Shown one piece after another: positions 7,890 through 16,949 of a DNA stretch of 64,000 nucleotides. The notes beneath the pieces were generated by a model, which ran no database searches, was not told the DNA's origin, and saw nothing but the letters and a program-made list of their open reading frames with translations. This DNA is from Leifsonia xyli (lineage in GTDB: Bacteria > Actinomycetota > Actinomycetes > Actinomycetales > Microbacteriaceae), in the NCBI GenBank assembly GCA_003243275.1, contig QFQR01000005.1, positions 124,001 through 188,000 on the forward strand. Reading direction: 5' to 3'. A program made the translations under genes and the position numbers. How positions within the stretch are numbered: position 1 is the first letter of the stretch; each line of letters begins with the position of its first letter.

Positions 7890-9431
7890 ATGAGCTCTTC
7901 AGCTGCGATCAGGTTCTTCTACGACGGCGAGATCGTCGAGATTACTGGCTGCGATCCGACCGCGACGGTTCTCGACTGGCTTCGAGAGCAGATGCGCAAG
8001 ACCGGCACGAAGGAAGGCTGCGCCGAAGGCGACTGCGGAGCGTGCACGGTCATCGTGGCTGAACTGGCCGATACCGCGGTAGGGACCACAGCCCCGGCTA
8101 CCCAGGCTGTTCGCGTGGGGGACTTGGCGCTCCGCCCCATGAACGCCTGCATCAAGTTCCTGCCCACGCTCGATGGCTGCGCGCTCCTGACTGTCGAGGA
8201 TGTCGCCAAGATCGGCGCAACGGGCTCGGGTGAGCTCCATCCCGTTCAGCAGGCGATGGTCGAGCGGCACGGATCTCAGTGCGGCTTCTGTACGCCTGGC
8301 TTCATCATGACGATGACCGCGACTTACGAGAAGCACTGCGAGGCAGGCACGACGCCGACAAGGAAGGAGCTGTCGGACGACCTGGCGGGCAATCTCTGCA
8401 GATGCACCGGCTATCGTCCGATTCTGGAGGCCGGAGCTCGCATGTTCGAGTTGCCGGTTCGCCGTCTGGACACCAAGCCGATCGAAGCCGCGCTCCGCTC
8501 GATCAGGGAGACGGGTGGCCGTTACGAGGGGGGCGCCGCCCACTACTGGTCTCCGACCACTGTCGAAGACTTCGCTGAAAGGCGGGAGATTTTTCCTGAC
8601 GCCCGCCTTCTCGCCGGAGCCACTGACATCGGTCTGTGGGTCAACAAGCAGATGCGGGACCTCGGCGACATCATCTACATCGGCGGCGTCGAGGAGTTGA
8701 AGCGGATCGAGGTCGGCGACGGCGTCCTGAACATTGGGGCGGCCGCCTCGCTCGAGGACGCATTTTCAGCGCTGGTGGCGCAATGGCCGACGCTCGACGA
8801 GGTCTATCGCCGCTTCGCGTCGCCGCCGGTTCGGCATGCTGGCACGCTCGGAGGCAATGTCGCCAACGGGTCTCCGATTGGCGATGGGCCTCCGGTCCTC
8901 TTGGCCTTAGGCGCGAGCCTCGTCCTGCGTCGCGGCCCGGCTGAGCGCATCGTCTCGCTCGATCGCTTCTATCTCGACTACATGAAGAATGACCTGCAAC
9001 GCGGCGAATTCGTAAAGCAGATAGAGGTCCCACTGCCCATGCCCGGGCAGGACGTCCGCGTCTATAAGGTCTCCAAGCGATTTGACTCCGACATCACCTC
9101 TATTTGCGCGGCGCTGAGCTTTGTCCGTGGTGACGATGGGGTGATCACCGACGTCCGCTTCGCCTATGGCGGCATGGCCGCGACGGCTCGACGCGCAGCT
9201 GGCGCCGAGGCCGCGGTGCTCGGGACACGCTGGACTGAAGACGATCTGCGCAGAGCCCAGGCCGCGATCAATGACGATTTCACGCCGCTTACGGATCTGC
9301 GCGCGAGCGCCGAGTACCGGAAAATCGTCGCTGCGAACCTGCTCGAGCGGTTCTGGCTTGAGACACGCTGCGGGCAGTACACGCCGCTGCCGGCCGCGCA
9401 GACGAGCGTCTACGAAATGACGCGGCAGTAA
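7890..9431 (+). CDS. xdhA: Xanthine dehydrogenase small subunit (two 2Fe-2S clusters and FAD)
   Basis: 513 residues. A plant-ferredoxin-type cluster is bound by Cys44, Cys49, Cys52 (EGCAEGDCGACTV) and a Cys near 87. A second cluster is bound by QCGFCTPG (131, 134) and CRCTGYRP (170, 172). The FAD domain follows, with LLAGATDIGLWVNKQ near residue 237 and AGTLGGNVANGSPIGDGPP near residue 315. It passes electrons from the molybdenum subunit to NAD. xdhB follows after 11 bases. This is the point where N-demethylated purines enter the uric acid pathway. Confidence 0.96.
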   Translation: MSSSAAIRFFYDGEIVEITGCDPTATVLDWLREQMRKTGTKEGCAEGDCGACTVIVAELADTAVGTTAPATQAVRVGDLALRPMNACIKFLPTLDGCALLTVEDVAKIGATGSGELHPVQQAMVERHGSQCGFCTPGFIMTMTATYEKHCEAGTTPTRKELSDDLAGNLCRCTGYRPILEAGARMFELPVRRLDTKPIEAALRSIRETGGRYEGGAAHYWSPTTVEDFAERREIFPDARLLAGATDIGLWVNKQMRDLGDIIYIGGVEELKRIEVGDGVLNIGAAASLEDAFSALVAQWPTLDEVYRRFASPPVRHAGTLGGNVANGSPIGDGPPVLLALGASLVLRRGPAERIVSLDRFYLDYMKNDLQRGEFVKQIEVPLPMPGQDVRVYKVSKRFDSDITSICAALSFVRGDDGVITDVRFAYGGMAATARRAAGAEAAVLGTRWTEDDLRRAQAAINDDFTPLTDLRASAEYRKIVAANLLERFWLETRCGQYTPLPAAQTSVYEMTRQ

Positions 9432-9442
9432 GGAGGTCTACG

Positions 9443-11791
9443 ATGAACAAGCACGTTGAGATCGACGAACTGCTCATCGGCGCCATCCAGGTCGGCGCCT
9501 CGCGGGCCCACGAGTCGGCGCACATGCATGTGGCGGGCCGCGCCAATTACACCGACGACATTCCCGAGGTTGATCGCACGCTTCATGCAGCGCTTGGCCT
9601 CTCGCCAATTGCTCATGGCGTTTTGAAATCTATCGATGTCGCCAGCCTTAAAGCGCTGCCAGGCGTGGTCGACGTGCTGACCGCGGCCGATATTCCGGGA
9701 GCAAACGACTGCGGGCCGGTCGTGCACGACGATCCAATTTTCGCGTCTGGCAAGGTGCATTACCTTGGACAACCGATGTTCGCCGTTATTGCGAAGTCGC
9801 GTCTGGCGGCACGCCGGGCGGCCGCGAAGGCCGCCAAGATGGTGGAGATCGAGCCTCTGGAGCCGGTCATTACGGCCCGAGACGCTCATGCTCGCGGCCA
9901 GTATCTGATGCCGCCGATGCATCTGACCCGAGGCGATACGGAGAAGGCCTTCGACGACTCCAAGCATCGCATCCAAGGCTCTTTGAGCCTTGGCGGCCAA
10001 GAACAGTTCTATCTCGAAGGCCAGATTGCCTACGGCACGCCACAGGACGATGGCGGCGTGAAGGTGCAGTGCTCGACACAGCATCCGTCCGAAATGCAGT
10101 TCCTCGCCGCGCACGCGCTCGATGTGCCGGCGAACAAGGTTCACGTCGAGTGCCGTCGTATGGGCGGCGGTTTCGGCGGAAAGGAGTCGCAGTCTGGGCT
10201 TCACGTCTGCGTCGTCGCGGTCGCCGCTTCAAAGCTGCAGCGCCCGGTGAAGCTTCGTCTCGACCGGGACGATGACTTCATGGTCACCGGGCGACGGCAT
10301 GGGTTCGAGTTCGACTATGACGTCGGCTACGACGATGACGGCCGCATCCAGGCGGCCGAGATCACCATGATCTCGCATTGCGGGTTTTCGACGGATCTCT
10401 CCGCTCCCGTCATGGCCCGTGCGATCTGTCACTTCGACAACGCCTATTGGCTACCGAACGTGAAGATCGACGGCTATCTCGGCAGGACCAATACGCAGAG
10501 CAACACGGCCTTCCGGGGCTTCGGCGGGCCACAGGGCGCCTTCGCCATAGAAGCGATCATCGATACGATCGCCCGCAACCTCGGCCTCGATCCGATGATC
10601 GTGAGGCAAAGGAACTTCTATGGCGAGAAGTCCAACAACATCACGCCATATGGGCAGGTCATCGAAGACAACGTCATTCACAGGCTGACTGACGAGCTCC
10701 TCAAAAACAGCAGGTATTGGGAGCGCCGAAAGGAGATCGAGGCGTTCAACGCATCGAGCCCGGTGCTCAAGCGCGGCATCTGCCTTAGTCCATGCAAGTT
10801 CGGCATCTCTTTCAACTTGACCCACCTCAATCAGGCGGGCGCGTTGGTGCACGTTTATGTTGATGGCTCCGTTCTGGTGAACCATGGCGGCACCGAGATG
10901 GGGCAGGGGCTGAACACCAAGGTCGCTCAGGTCGTCGCCGAAGAACTGGGGGTGCGGTTTGAGGATGTGCGCTGCACGGCCACCGATACGCAAAAGATCG
11001 CCAACACTTCGGCGACCGCAGCATCGACCGGGGCGGATCTGAACGGCAAAGCGGCTCAGGACGCCGCACGCCAGATCAGGCAGCGCCTCGAGGCTTTCGC
11101 TGCGGAGCTTTATGGCGGCAAGCCTGAGGACGTCGTGTTTTCCAATGGCCTCATCAGGGCGAACGGCCAACTGCTCCGGTTTTCGGAGCTGATCTCGAAG
11201 GCCTACATGGCTCGTATCCAGCTCTGGTCGGACGGCTTCTACGCCACGCCTGGATTGAGCTGGGATCGCGAGAAGATGAAGGGTAGCCCGTTCTACTACT
11301 TCGCCTACGGCGCCGCCGTCAGCGAGGTCGTCATCGACACGCTGACCGGAGAATGGAAGCTCCTGCAGGCCGATATTCTCCACGACGCCGGCCGGTCGCT
11401 GAACCCTGCGCTCGACATCGGGCAGGTCGAGGGCGGTTACGTCCAGAGCATGGGTTGGGTCACCAACGAAGAGCTCGTCTGGCATCCGAAGACCGGCAAG
11501 CTGACGACGCACGCGCCGAGCACCTACAAGATCCCGACGGCCAACGATGTGCCGGCGGCGATTTCCACGAAGCTTTTCAAGAACGAGAACGTGAAGGACA
11601 GCATTTTCAGGTCGAAGGCGGTCGGAGAGCCGCCCATGCTTCTCGGGTTCTCCGCATGGCTTGCAATCCGGGACGCTATCGCGTCAGCGGCGGGACCCAA
11701 AGCGAACCCGCCTCTGAAAGCTCCGTCTACAGCGGAAGCCATCCTGATGGCTTTGCGCGCCGAGAAGGCGACCAGCAGCCAGTCGCATTAG
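9443..11791 (+). CDS. xdhB: Xanthine dehydrogenase molybdopterin-binding large subunit
   Basis: 782 residues, standard for bacterial XdhB. Seen: RRMGGGFGGKE (about 238-248) for molybdopterin contact, TAFRGFGGPQG (Arg about 358, the substrate-orienting Arg of xanthine oxidoreductases), HGGTEMGQGLNTK, and KAVGEPP near residue 725 with the catalytic Glu. These residues are those of true xanthine dehydrogenases and not of other molybdenum hydroxylases. It oxidises hypoxanthine/xanthine to urate. Translated just after xdhA; the maturation factor xdhC lies 5 kb away, beyond an inserted defence-type operon. Confidence 0.96.
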   Translation: MNKHVEIDELLIGAIQVGASRAHESAHMHVAGRANYTDDIPEVDRTLHAALGLSPIAHGVLKSIDVASLKALPGVVDVLTAADIPGANDCGPVVHDDPIFASGKVHYLGQPMFAVIAKSRLAARRAAAKAAKMVEIEPLEPVITARDAHARGQYLMPPMHLTRGDTEKAFDDSKHRIQGSLSLGGQEQFYLEGQIAYGTPQDDGGVKVQCSTQHPSEMQFLAAHALDVPANKVHVECRRMGGGFGGKESQSGLHVCVVAVAASKLQRPVKLRLDRDDDFMVTGRRHGFEFDYDVGYDDDGRIQAAEITMISHCGFSTDLSAPVMARAICHFDNAYWLPNVKIDGYLGRTNTQSNTAFRGFGGPQGAFAIEAIIDTIARNLGLDPMIVRQRNFYGEKSNNITPYGQVIEDNVIHRLTDELLKNSRYWERRKEIEAFNASSPVLKRGICLSPCKFGISFNLTHLNQAGALVHVYVDGSVLVNHGGTEMGQGLNTKVAQVVAEELGVRFEDVRCTATDTQKIANTSATAASTGADLNGKAAQDAARQIRQRLEAFAAELYGGKPEDVVFSNGLIRANGQLLRFSELISKAYMARIQLWSDGFYATPGLSWDREKMKGSPFYYFAYGAAVSEVVIDTLTGEWKLLQADILHDAGRSLNPALDIGQVEGGYVQSMGWVTNEELVWHPKTGKLTTHAPSTYKIPTANDVPAAISTKLFKNENVKDSIFRSKAVGEPPMLLGFSAWLAIRDAIASAAGPKANPPLKAPSTAEAILMALRAEKATSSQSH

Positions 11792-11816
11792 CCGCGGGTT
11801 CGGCATGAAGCCTCAA

Positions 11817-11841
11817 CCCGGCGCACCACGCAGGCGCCGGG
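11817..11841 (+). terminator. GC-rich hairpin after xdhB
   Basis: CCCGGCGC and GCGCCGGG form a perfect 8-base stem around a 9-base loop in the 67 bases between the convergent stops of xdhB and the following gene. There is no T-run of note, so it may be a bidirectional, Rho-assisted or merely mRNA-protecting structure. Confidence 0.45.
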
Positions 11842-11858
11842 AACCGGTTTCGCGAGGA

Positions 11859-12788
11859 CTACGAAGCGGCCGCCGTCGCTCCTGCGCCTAGCGTGCCTGC
11901 GGACAAGGGGGGAGCGCTATCGTATTTGGACACTCCGAGAGCCAGATAGTTCAGGTTCAGAGGCTCTCCGCCGACGCGCTTGACGATCCGCTCCGCTGAA
12001 TGGTCCCACACGAAGCTTTTCCAGTTCCATGCCTGGGTCGGCGCCTGAACGACGATGTAGGTGCCGTGTCTCAAGCGCGCCGATGTAGGCGATCCCGCGA
12101 AGTCGAGACCCAGCGTGAAGTCGAACACGACCTTGTTGTCGGATTGCGACAGGATCGACTTGATGCAGCCTGTCGCAAGGCTGACGAAAGGCTTCAATGC
12201 GGGTTGAGCGCTTGCGAGCAGGGTCAAGCCGGCTTTGAACGCGCTTGAATCGAGCGCTTCAACGATGACGTCGTGGTCCTCGCTCTTCAGGTTGATCGTG
12301 CGGCCCGTGAACGCGATGCCGTTGTCGCCGACGCGCAATCCCATGAAGATCGGCTTGCCCGATAGGGCTGCGCTTTCTCCGTCATTGACCTTGATCTCAG
12401 ACGCGAACTTGAGCTCTTCGACCTCGTCGTGCGCCTGGTTCTTTCCGGAGAACTCGCAGAGCACGCGATGGCGACCGAGCCCAGGGTAGTTTTCAGCGTA
12501 AAATGCGTCGAGCGTAACCTTCACCTGCTGCCCTCTCAGGCTTTGGTCCGCTGCGATCTCGCCCAAAGACAGGATCGGGCTTCTGGTCTCCGCGGTCGTC
12601 AGCGCCTCAATAAACCCGATGCGGGAGGCCGTGTACGCATAGGGCCGCTGCGGCCGGAAGAGGCCTTGGCCGCCCGCGGCGGCGGCCCTGAAAGCCTCGG
12701 CTTCCTCGGGGCTTCCGATCAGCTCGAGGTAGTCGGCGATTTCGTGGTCGGCGCATTCGCCGAGCATCCGGTCGTTCATCGACATCAC
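11859..12788 (-). CDS. Unknown protein, third gene of the IetAS-like operon
   Basis: 309 residues; I do not recognise a named family. There is no signal peptide or membrane helix. The central part (about 60-260) looks like one or two beta-sandwich units: GLGRHRVLCEFSGKNQ, then GKPIFMGLRVGDNGIAFTG, and a hydrophobic LLASAQPALKPFVSLATGC segment. The C-terminus is low-complexity Ala/Gly. It starts 7 bases after the protease gene, so it is co-translated with the AAA ATPase/protease pair. A substrate, inhibitor or effector role is possible, but nothing in the sequence decides between them. Confidence 0.7.
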   Translation of the reverse strand: MMSMNDRMLGECADHEIADYLELIGSPEEAEAFRAAAAGGQGLFRPQRPYAYTASRIGFIEALTTAETRSPILSLGEIAADQSLRGQQVKVTLDAFYAENYPGLGRHRVLCEFSGKNQAHDEVEELKFASEIKVNDGESAALSGKPIFMGLRVGDNGIAFTGRTINLKSEDHDVIVEALDSSAFKAGLTLLASAQPALKPFVSLATGCIKSILSQSDNKVVFDFTLGLDFAGSPTSARLRHGTYIVVQAPTQAWNWKSFVWDHSAERIVKRVGGEPLNLNYLALGVSKYDSAPPLSAGTLGAGATAAAS

Positions 12789-12795
12789 AATCGCC

Positions 12796-15375
12796 TCAGC
12801 GCGCCGGCTGGCGAAGCGCCAGGGCGGTGCGAACTTCTGAATAGATGTTGGCCCGCACGTTCTGCGCGAGCTCGATGGTCACTGTGAGAGCGTAGGGGGC
12901 TGGCTGCACGCGCTCCTGGGCATAAAGGCTTCGCGCCTGAACCCCAAGGAAGATGCCGCCAGGCTCTGCCTGGGACATCAGCTTGGTTCCTTCAAGCACC
13001 GTGTGGATCACTGTTCCACGTCGCATGCCGTCCGCGTCAGGTTGCAGGATGGTGGAGCTTCCCACGCCTTTCCAGAATTTCCGCTGGCCGGCTCTGTCGA
13101 CGAGATCAAGCGCGATCTCCCGATAGTCACGGGTCGGCCTTACCGGCGTCATCCAGGACAAGGTGAGGGTCAGACGTCGGATTTCCCGGTTTCGCAGAAG
13201 AGAAGCTGGAACCGGGATGCGATACTCATGTAGTTCGTCGGCGCCGATCCTGTCATAGGCGATCATCGTCGCCCGGTTGGACTGCCCGGTCGTCACGCGA
13301 GAGTGGTCGGGTTGCCCAAACCCAAGAAATTGGCTGATGCCGGATCTACGCCGGCGCCAGCGGCGCACGCCTGGCGGTGGGAACGCTGCTTCGAGCCGCT
13401 CGCCGATCGGTCCCCAGGCGCTGGAATGGATCAGCAGCGACTTGAGGATAGCTGCGCGGCAAGGCTCCGCTAGAAAGTCGCGTCCCTCGGCAGCAAACTC
13501 ATCGACGAGCATCTCGCCGAGAAGGCCGGCCGCCCGGCTGGTTAGCGCCGCGGCGTTGCTCGTCCCGGAAGACATCCGCGTGCCGCTGCTGGAGCCGCCG
13601 TACGGATCAGGCGAGGCGCTCAGCTGGCCGGCGATGCCGGTGTCGACGACATAGCCGAACACGCCGTCGTCATCTTCGGCGATCGAGACCAGTTGCCGGC
13701 CGCCCGCTTCGATCAGGTCGGGCTTCACCGACTTTCTCAACCCAAAGCCCAGCGCGGAGCAGTGATTGGTCATCCCGAGGCCGGGGAAGGGATCAAAGTG
13801 CCCGGCCGGCGTTGATCCAAACCCGTCGATGTGCACCGCTCCAACTGTGAGGGCGTTCATGCTTTCCGCGGGATTCAGCAGGCCGCGGGTCGCCTTGGCG
13901 CGTTCGAGGCTGTTCAGGACCGCGGCGCTCTGTTCGAGAGGGTCGGCGGCCCTGAATTCGGCGGCAGTATCGAACTCGCTAATTCTGAGCGGCGTCGTGA
14001 TGTTTCCCGCGCTCACGACGAACAGCAGGCGGTGTTTGACGCTCAGGTGGTCGAGAAGTCGCGCCCAGTCGGAGGCGTTTGATCGCAGCAGCCCTTCGGC
14101 GTCGCAGAGCGAATGATTGATGACGACGACCTGCGGAGCGAGTGGGTCGCCGCCATCGAGACCTTCCACCAGCGCGATCACCGCGCGGTAGACCACGCCG
14201 ATAGGAAGCATTTCGGGCGGAGTGATCTCAACGCCGTCGTCATCCGGACAGACCATGACCGGCACGACCTTCAAAGGACGGGCCAGCGCCGGCTCGTCGT
14301 AATGAAGGTCTCCATGCACGATCAGCGAGGCCATGCTGGTCCCGTGATAGCGCTGGTCGACCGGCGCATCCGATGCGGAGACGTCAACCTCCTCGATGTC
14401 GAGGCGATCTCTGAGCAACTCGTGCGCCGCGACAGGGTAGCCGTCGAGCAGCGCCACAAGCGGTTCGCCTTCAGGAAGAGGGCTCTCCGGTCCTTCCGCT
14501 GCCGTCGGCTCTTCCGGCTCGTCAGGCAGGCGCACTCGAGCGATCGACTGCGGACGCGCCTTCTGCACCGTCTGTGCCGTCGCCAGGGGCCCCTCGTAGT
14601 TGCCAAGGCGCTCCGCGGCGTCGCCAGGCAGCTCGATCAGAAACCCATGATACTGGATCTCTTCGATCACGACTGTGTCGAGGACGGCACCGCCGAGACC
14701 TTCCACCAGATCGTAGAGTTCATCTTCCGCAGCCGCGCGCGCGCTGGCCGCGCCTCTGAACCACGCGTTCAGTTCGATCGCGACACGCCCGTCGGCGCGG
14801 CGCTGGCGCTCACGCCGCGCGAAAGCGGCTACGTTCGGGTCCACACGGTCCTGTGGCGTCCAGCCTCGTACCTCCTCGAGATATCCGAAGAGGTCCCACC
14901 ACTGACGCAGAACGCCGTCCTCTTCCTTGGTCGGCCGCGGCTCACCTGCAGAGTATCTCTTCCAGCGCGCCAACATGCCTTGGAGGGAAGCCTCTGTCGG
15001 CATGGCCAAATACAGCCGTGCCGTGGGAGCTTCGGGGTCTTCATCCGAGGGAGCATCGAAACGAGCTGGTGGCGCCTGCTCCGCAAGCCACTCAAACCCG
15101 AGCCCTCGGGCGGCTTCCGAGAAATCCTGCACTGGAGCCGCGACGGTGAGCACCAGAGCTCGATCGGGCGCGATGGCCGACGCCTCTGCGCTTGCCGCCC
15201 GGCTGGCGGCCAGCTCGACGAGGTTGCGCTCTATGCGCGCAAAGGCCTGACCGTGGCGCGCAGCTTGGCCCTGCGGATCATATTTTGAAGGGAAGCGCGG
15301 GCGGCGTCGGCTTCGTATTCTGTCGGCGGCTTTTCCTGCGCGCAGGAGTCGAAGAAGCGGCTGGTTGGTCGGCAT
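12796..15375 (-). CDS. ietS: Subtilisin-like serine protease, IetS type
   Basis: 859 residues. A ~300-residue N-terminal domain precedes a peptidase S8 domain with a complete triad: Asp311 in VALLDGYP, His344 in YHGTSMASL, Ser606 in SSGTSNAAAL, and oxyanion Asn458 in VSAGN. No signal peptide: it is cytoplasmic. The start MPTNQPLLRLLRAGK is the typical N-terminus of the family, so the gene truly overlaps the upstream AAA gene by 98 bases. S8 proteases paired with an AAA ATPase in this way are the IetAS system, known first as a protease toxin/ATPase antitoxin stabilising a Ti plasmid and later found among anti-phage systems. Which phage or plasmid it acts on here is unknown. Confidence 0.85.
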   Translation of the reverse strand: MPTNQPLLRLLRAGKAADRIRSRRRPRFPSKYDPQGQAARHGQAFARIERNLVELAASRAASAEASAIAPDRALVLTVAAPVQDFSEAARGLGFEWLAEQAPPARFDAPSDEDPEAPTARLYLAMPTEASLQGMLARWKRYSAGEPRPTKEEDGVLRQWWDLFGYLEEVRGWTPQDRVDPNVAAFARRERQRRADGRVAIELNAWFRGAASARAAAEDELYDLVEGLGGAVLDTVVIEEIQYHGFLIELPGDAAERLGNYEGPLATAQTVQKARPQSIARVRLPDEPEEPTAAEGPESPLPEGEPLVALLDGYPVAAHELLRDRLDIEEVDVSASDAPVDQRYHGTSMASLIVHGDLHYDEPALARPLKVVPVMVCPDDDGVEITPPEMLPIGVVYRAVIALVEGLDGGDPLAPQVVVINHSLCDAEGLLRSNASDWARLLDHLSVKHRLLFVVSAGNITTPLRISEFDTAAEFRAADPLEQSAAVLNSLERAKATRGLLNPAESMNALTVGAVHIDGFGSTPAGHFDPFPGLGMTNHCSALGFGLRKSVKPDLIEAGGRQLVSIAEDDDGVFGYVVDTGIAGQLSASPDPYGGSSSGTRMSSGTSNAAALTSRAAGLLGEMLVDEFAAEGRDFLAEPCRAAILKSLLIHSSAWGPIGERLEAAFPPPGVRRWRRRRSGISQFLGFGQPDHSRVTTGQSNRATMIAYDRIGADELHEYRIPVPASLLRNREIRRLTLTLSWMTPVRPTRDYREIALDLVDRAGQRKFWKGVGSSTILQPDADGMRRGTVIHTVLEGTKLMSQAEPGGIFLGVQARSLYAQERVQPAPYALTVTIELAQNVRANIYSEVRTALALRQPAR

Positions 15376-16369
15376 CTGACGATGAGGTTGGATGGTCTGG
15401 CTTCAGAAGCATTTCACGGCGATGCAGCGCGTGGCCGAATGCTTCCGGTAAGCCAATCCTTCCCATGCCGAGAACGAGCTGTCGACGGACGTCGAGCTCA
15501 AACGCCTCAACTTCCGAGAAATTTTCCCCAGTCATTAAGGTCACAAACTCGCTATCCCTTAGGGGGAGCTGCTTGCCGAGGGATTTCTGCAGCCGCTTGT
15601 AGATCGCGAGAAGTTCGTCTTTCCCCGGCGGGGCGACGTGCAACCTTAGCTCGAATCGTCGCCAGACGGCTCGGTCGAGCATCTCAGGATGGTTCGTTGC
15701 GCACACGACGATGGAGCGGCTGGGCAACTGATCAAGCTGCAGGAGAAGCGACGAGACGACCCGCTTGATCTCTCCCATCTCGTTATTGTCGCCGCGCTCT
15801 TTGCCGATGGCGTCGAATTCGTCGAAGAAGACGAGGCACGGCCGTGACGATGCGAAGTGGAGCAGCCTGCGCACGCGCGAAGCCGTCTCGCCCATGTAGC
15901 TTCCGATCAGGCCGTCGTACCGGACCGTGAGCAACGTCAGGCCCGCCTCCGCGGCGATCGCTTCGGCAAGGCTGGTCTTGCCGTTTCCAGGCGGTCCGAT
16001 CAGCAGGACGGTATGGCGGGGCTCGAGCGAGTTCGCGCGCAGCAGGTCAGAGTGGGCGAACTCGTTGAGGAATTCCACGACTTCGGCCTCGACGGCGCGC
16101 CCCAGGACGAGGTCCTTGAGCCGTCGCCGGGGCTTCGATTCTAATACGAGGTCATGAATCTCTTCCGCTCCGCTCGCTGAGCGGCTGCCCCGTGAAACGT
16201 TGGACGGGCGTTGGGCGCGACGCGAAATCGTGGTCATGCGCTCTGCAAAGCCGTGCGCCTGTTCGGCGTGGGCCTCGGAGATCAGCGCATCCATCGTACG
16301 CTTCAATGCTTCGCGGTCGTTTGCGATCCCAGCCTCCGCCAACTTCTGGACCAGCTCGTTCCTGCTCAT
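15278..16369 (-). CDS. ietA: AAA+ ATPase, IetA type
   Basis: 363 residues. After a ~90-residue helical N-terminus comes one AAA module: Walker A GPPGNGKTS (125-133), pore-loop-like YDGLIGSYMGETASR (151-165), Walker B LVFFDEFD (179-186), sensor VVCATNHPEMLD and arginine fingers in VWRRFEL (237-238). The C-terminal tail is basic and Ser/Pro rich (ARRKSRRQNTK). It is the upstream partner of the S8 protease and is expected to restrain or direct it. AGGCGG lies 6 bases before the ATG. The operon is inserted between xdhAB and xdhC, which suggests acquisition by transfer. Confidence 0.87.
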   Translation of the reverse strand: MSRNELVQKLAEAGIANDREALKRTMDALISEAHAEQAHGFAERMTTISRRAQRPSNVSRGSRSASGAEEIHDLVLESKPRRRLKDLVLGRAVEAEVVEFLNEFAHSDLLRANSLEPRHTVLLIGPPGNGKTSLAEAIAAEAGLTLLTVRYDGLIGSYMGETASRVRRLLHFASSRPCLVFFDEFDAIGKERGDNNEMGEIKRVVSSLLLQLDQLPSRSIVVCATNHPEMLDRAVWRRFELRLHVAPPGKDELLAIYKRLQKSLGKQLPLRDSEFVTLMTGENFSEVEAFELDVRRQLVLGMGRIGLPEAFGHALHRREMLLKPDHPTSSSDADQPAASSTPARRKSRRQNTKPTPPALPFKI

Positions 16370-16521
16370 GACGACCGCCTGAAGGAAGCCTGGAGGGTGG
16401 AGCTCTTTATGAGCACAACCTGGACCATGGCATTTCAGGCTTAGCGCGGTCGAGCCGCGCTTTCAGCAGTCCTGCTTCAATTTCAGCCGCAATCAATCTC
16501 GGTTGCCTTAACGATCGGATT

Positions 16522-16537
16522 ATGCATTTTTATGCAT
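16522..16537. promoter_or_regulatory. Paired ATGCAT sites before the HTH gene
   Basis: Two ATGCAT palindromes start exactly 10 bases apart (one helical turn). A second pair, 9 bases apart, lies at 16810-16824 near the 3' end of the same gene. The first pair sits where the promoter/leader should be, between the ietA and HTH genes. This arrangement fits an operator for a small dimeric repressor; it is inference from the pattern. Confidence 0.4.
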
Positions 16538-16539
16538 CC

Positions 16540-16857
16540 ATGTCCAGTGAAGTTGCAATGGATGAAGTCGGTCTGCTCGTCTGCCGCGTCAATGCTGAGA
16601 TGCGTGATCGCGGACTGACGCAGGATCAACTTTCAGCCGAATGCGGGATTTCGCAGGGGCACCTGAGCAAGATCCTGAAGGGCGAAACGCAAGCTGGCCG
16701 CGCGTGCGTCCATCGCCTGCGCGCCTGGTTAGATCGAGGAGCGAGGAATATCGCTCAGGAGTTGCGAGATCTGGCGCTCGAACTTGAGCAGGCGCAGCCA
16801 GAAAGGCGTATGCATTTCATGCATGCTTTAGATGGGCTGCGTCAACTCCTGCGCTGA
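16540..16857 (+). CDS. Small XRE-type helix-turn-helix protein
   Basis: About 105 residues with a Cro/C1-type HTH near residues 21-45 (LTQDQLSAECGISQGHLSKI) followed by a helical C-terminus with a coiled-coil-like LRDLALELEQAQPERR. Three in-frame ATGs (16522, 16540, 16558) compete. The first lies inside the ATGCAT repeat, so one of the later two is more likely; none has a strong ribosome binding site. It is divergent from ietA, so regulation of the ietAS operon is a reasonable guess. Confidence 0.7.
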   Translation: MSSEVAMDEVGLLVCRVNAEMRDRGLTQDQLSAECGISQGHLSKILKGETQAGRACVHRLRAWLDRGARNIAQELRDLALELEQAQPERRMHFMHALDGLRQLLR

Positions 16858-16949
16858 TCTGGCGTCCGCTCCTTGGATCCGCTGCGCCCCAGTCTCGCTA
16901 TGTTGCAGGCGTCGATAACTCGCGCCAAAGCATCGTTGATGCCTAGCTA

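Noticed and set aside
10451..11512. A 353-codon minus-strand frame
   Set aside because: Antisense shadow of xdhB.
7890..11791. Possibility that XdhAB is another molybdenum hydroxylase such as caffeine dehydrogenase or CO dehydrogenase
   Set aside because: The two-subunit order, the TAFRGFGGPQG Arg and the GEPP Glu are those of xanthine dehydrogenase; caffeine dehydrogenase has three differently arranged subunits.
14113..15288. A 391-codon plus-strand frame
   Set aside because: Antisense to the IetS-like protease, whose triad and N-terminus are certain; no family resemblance.
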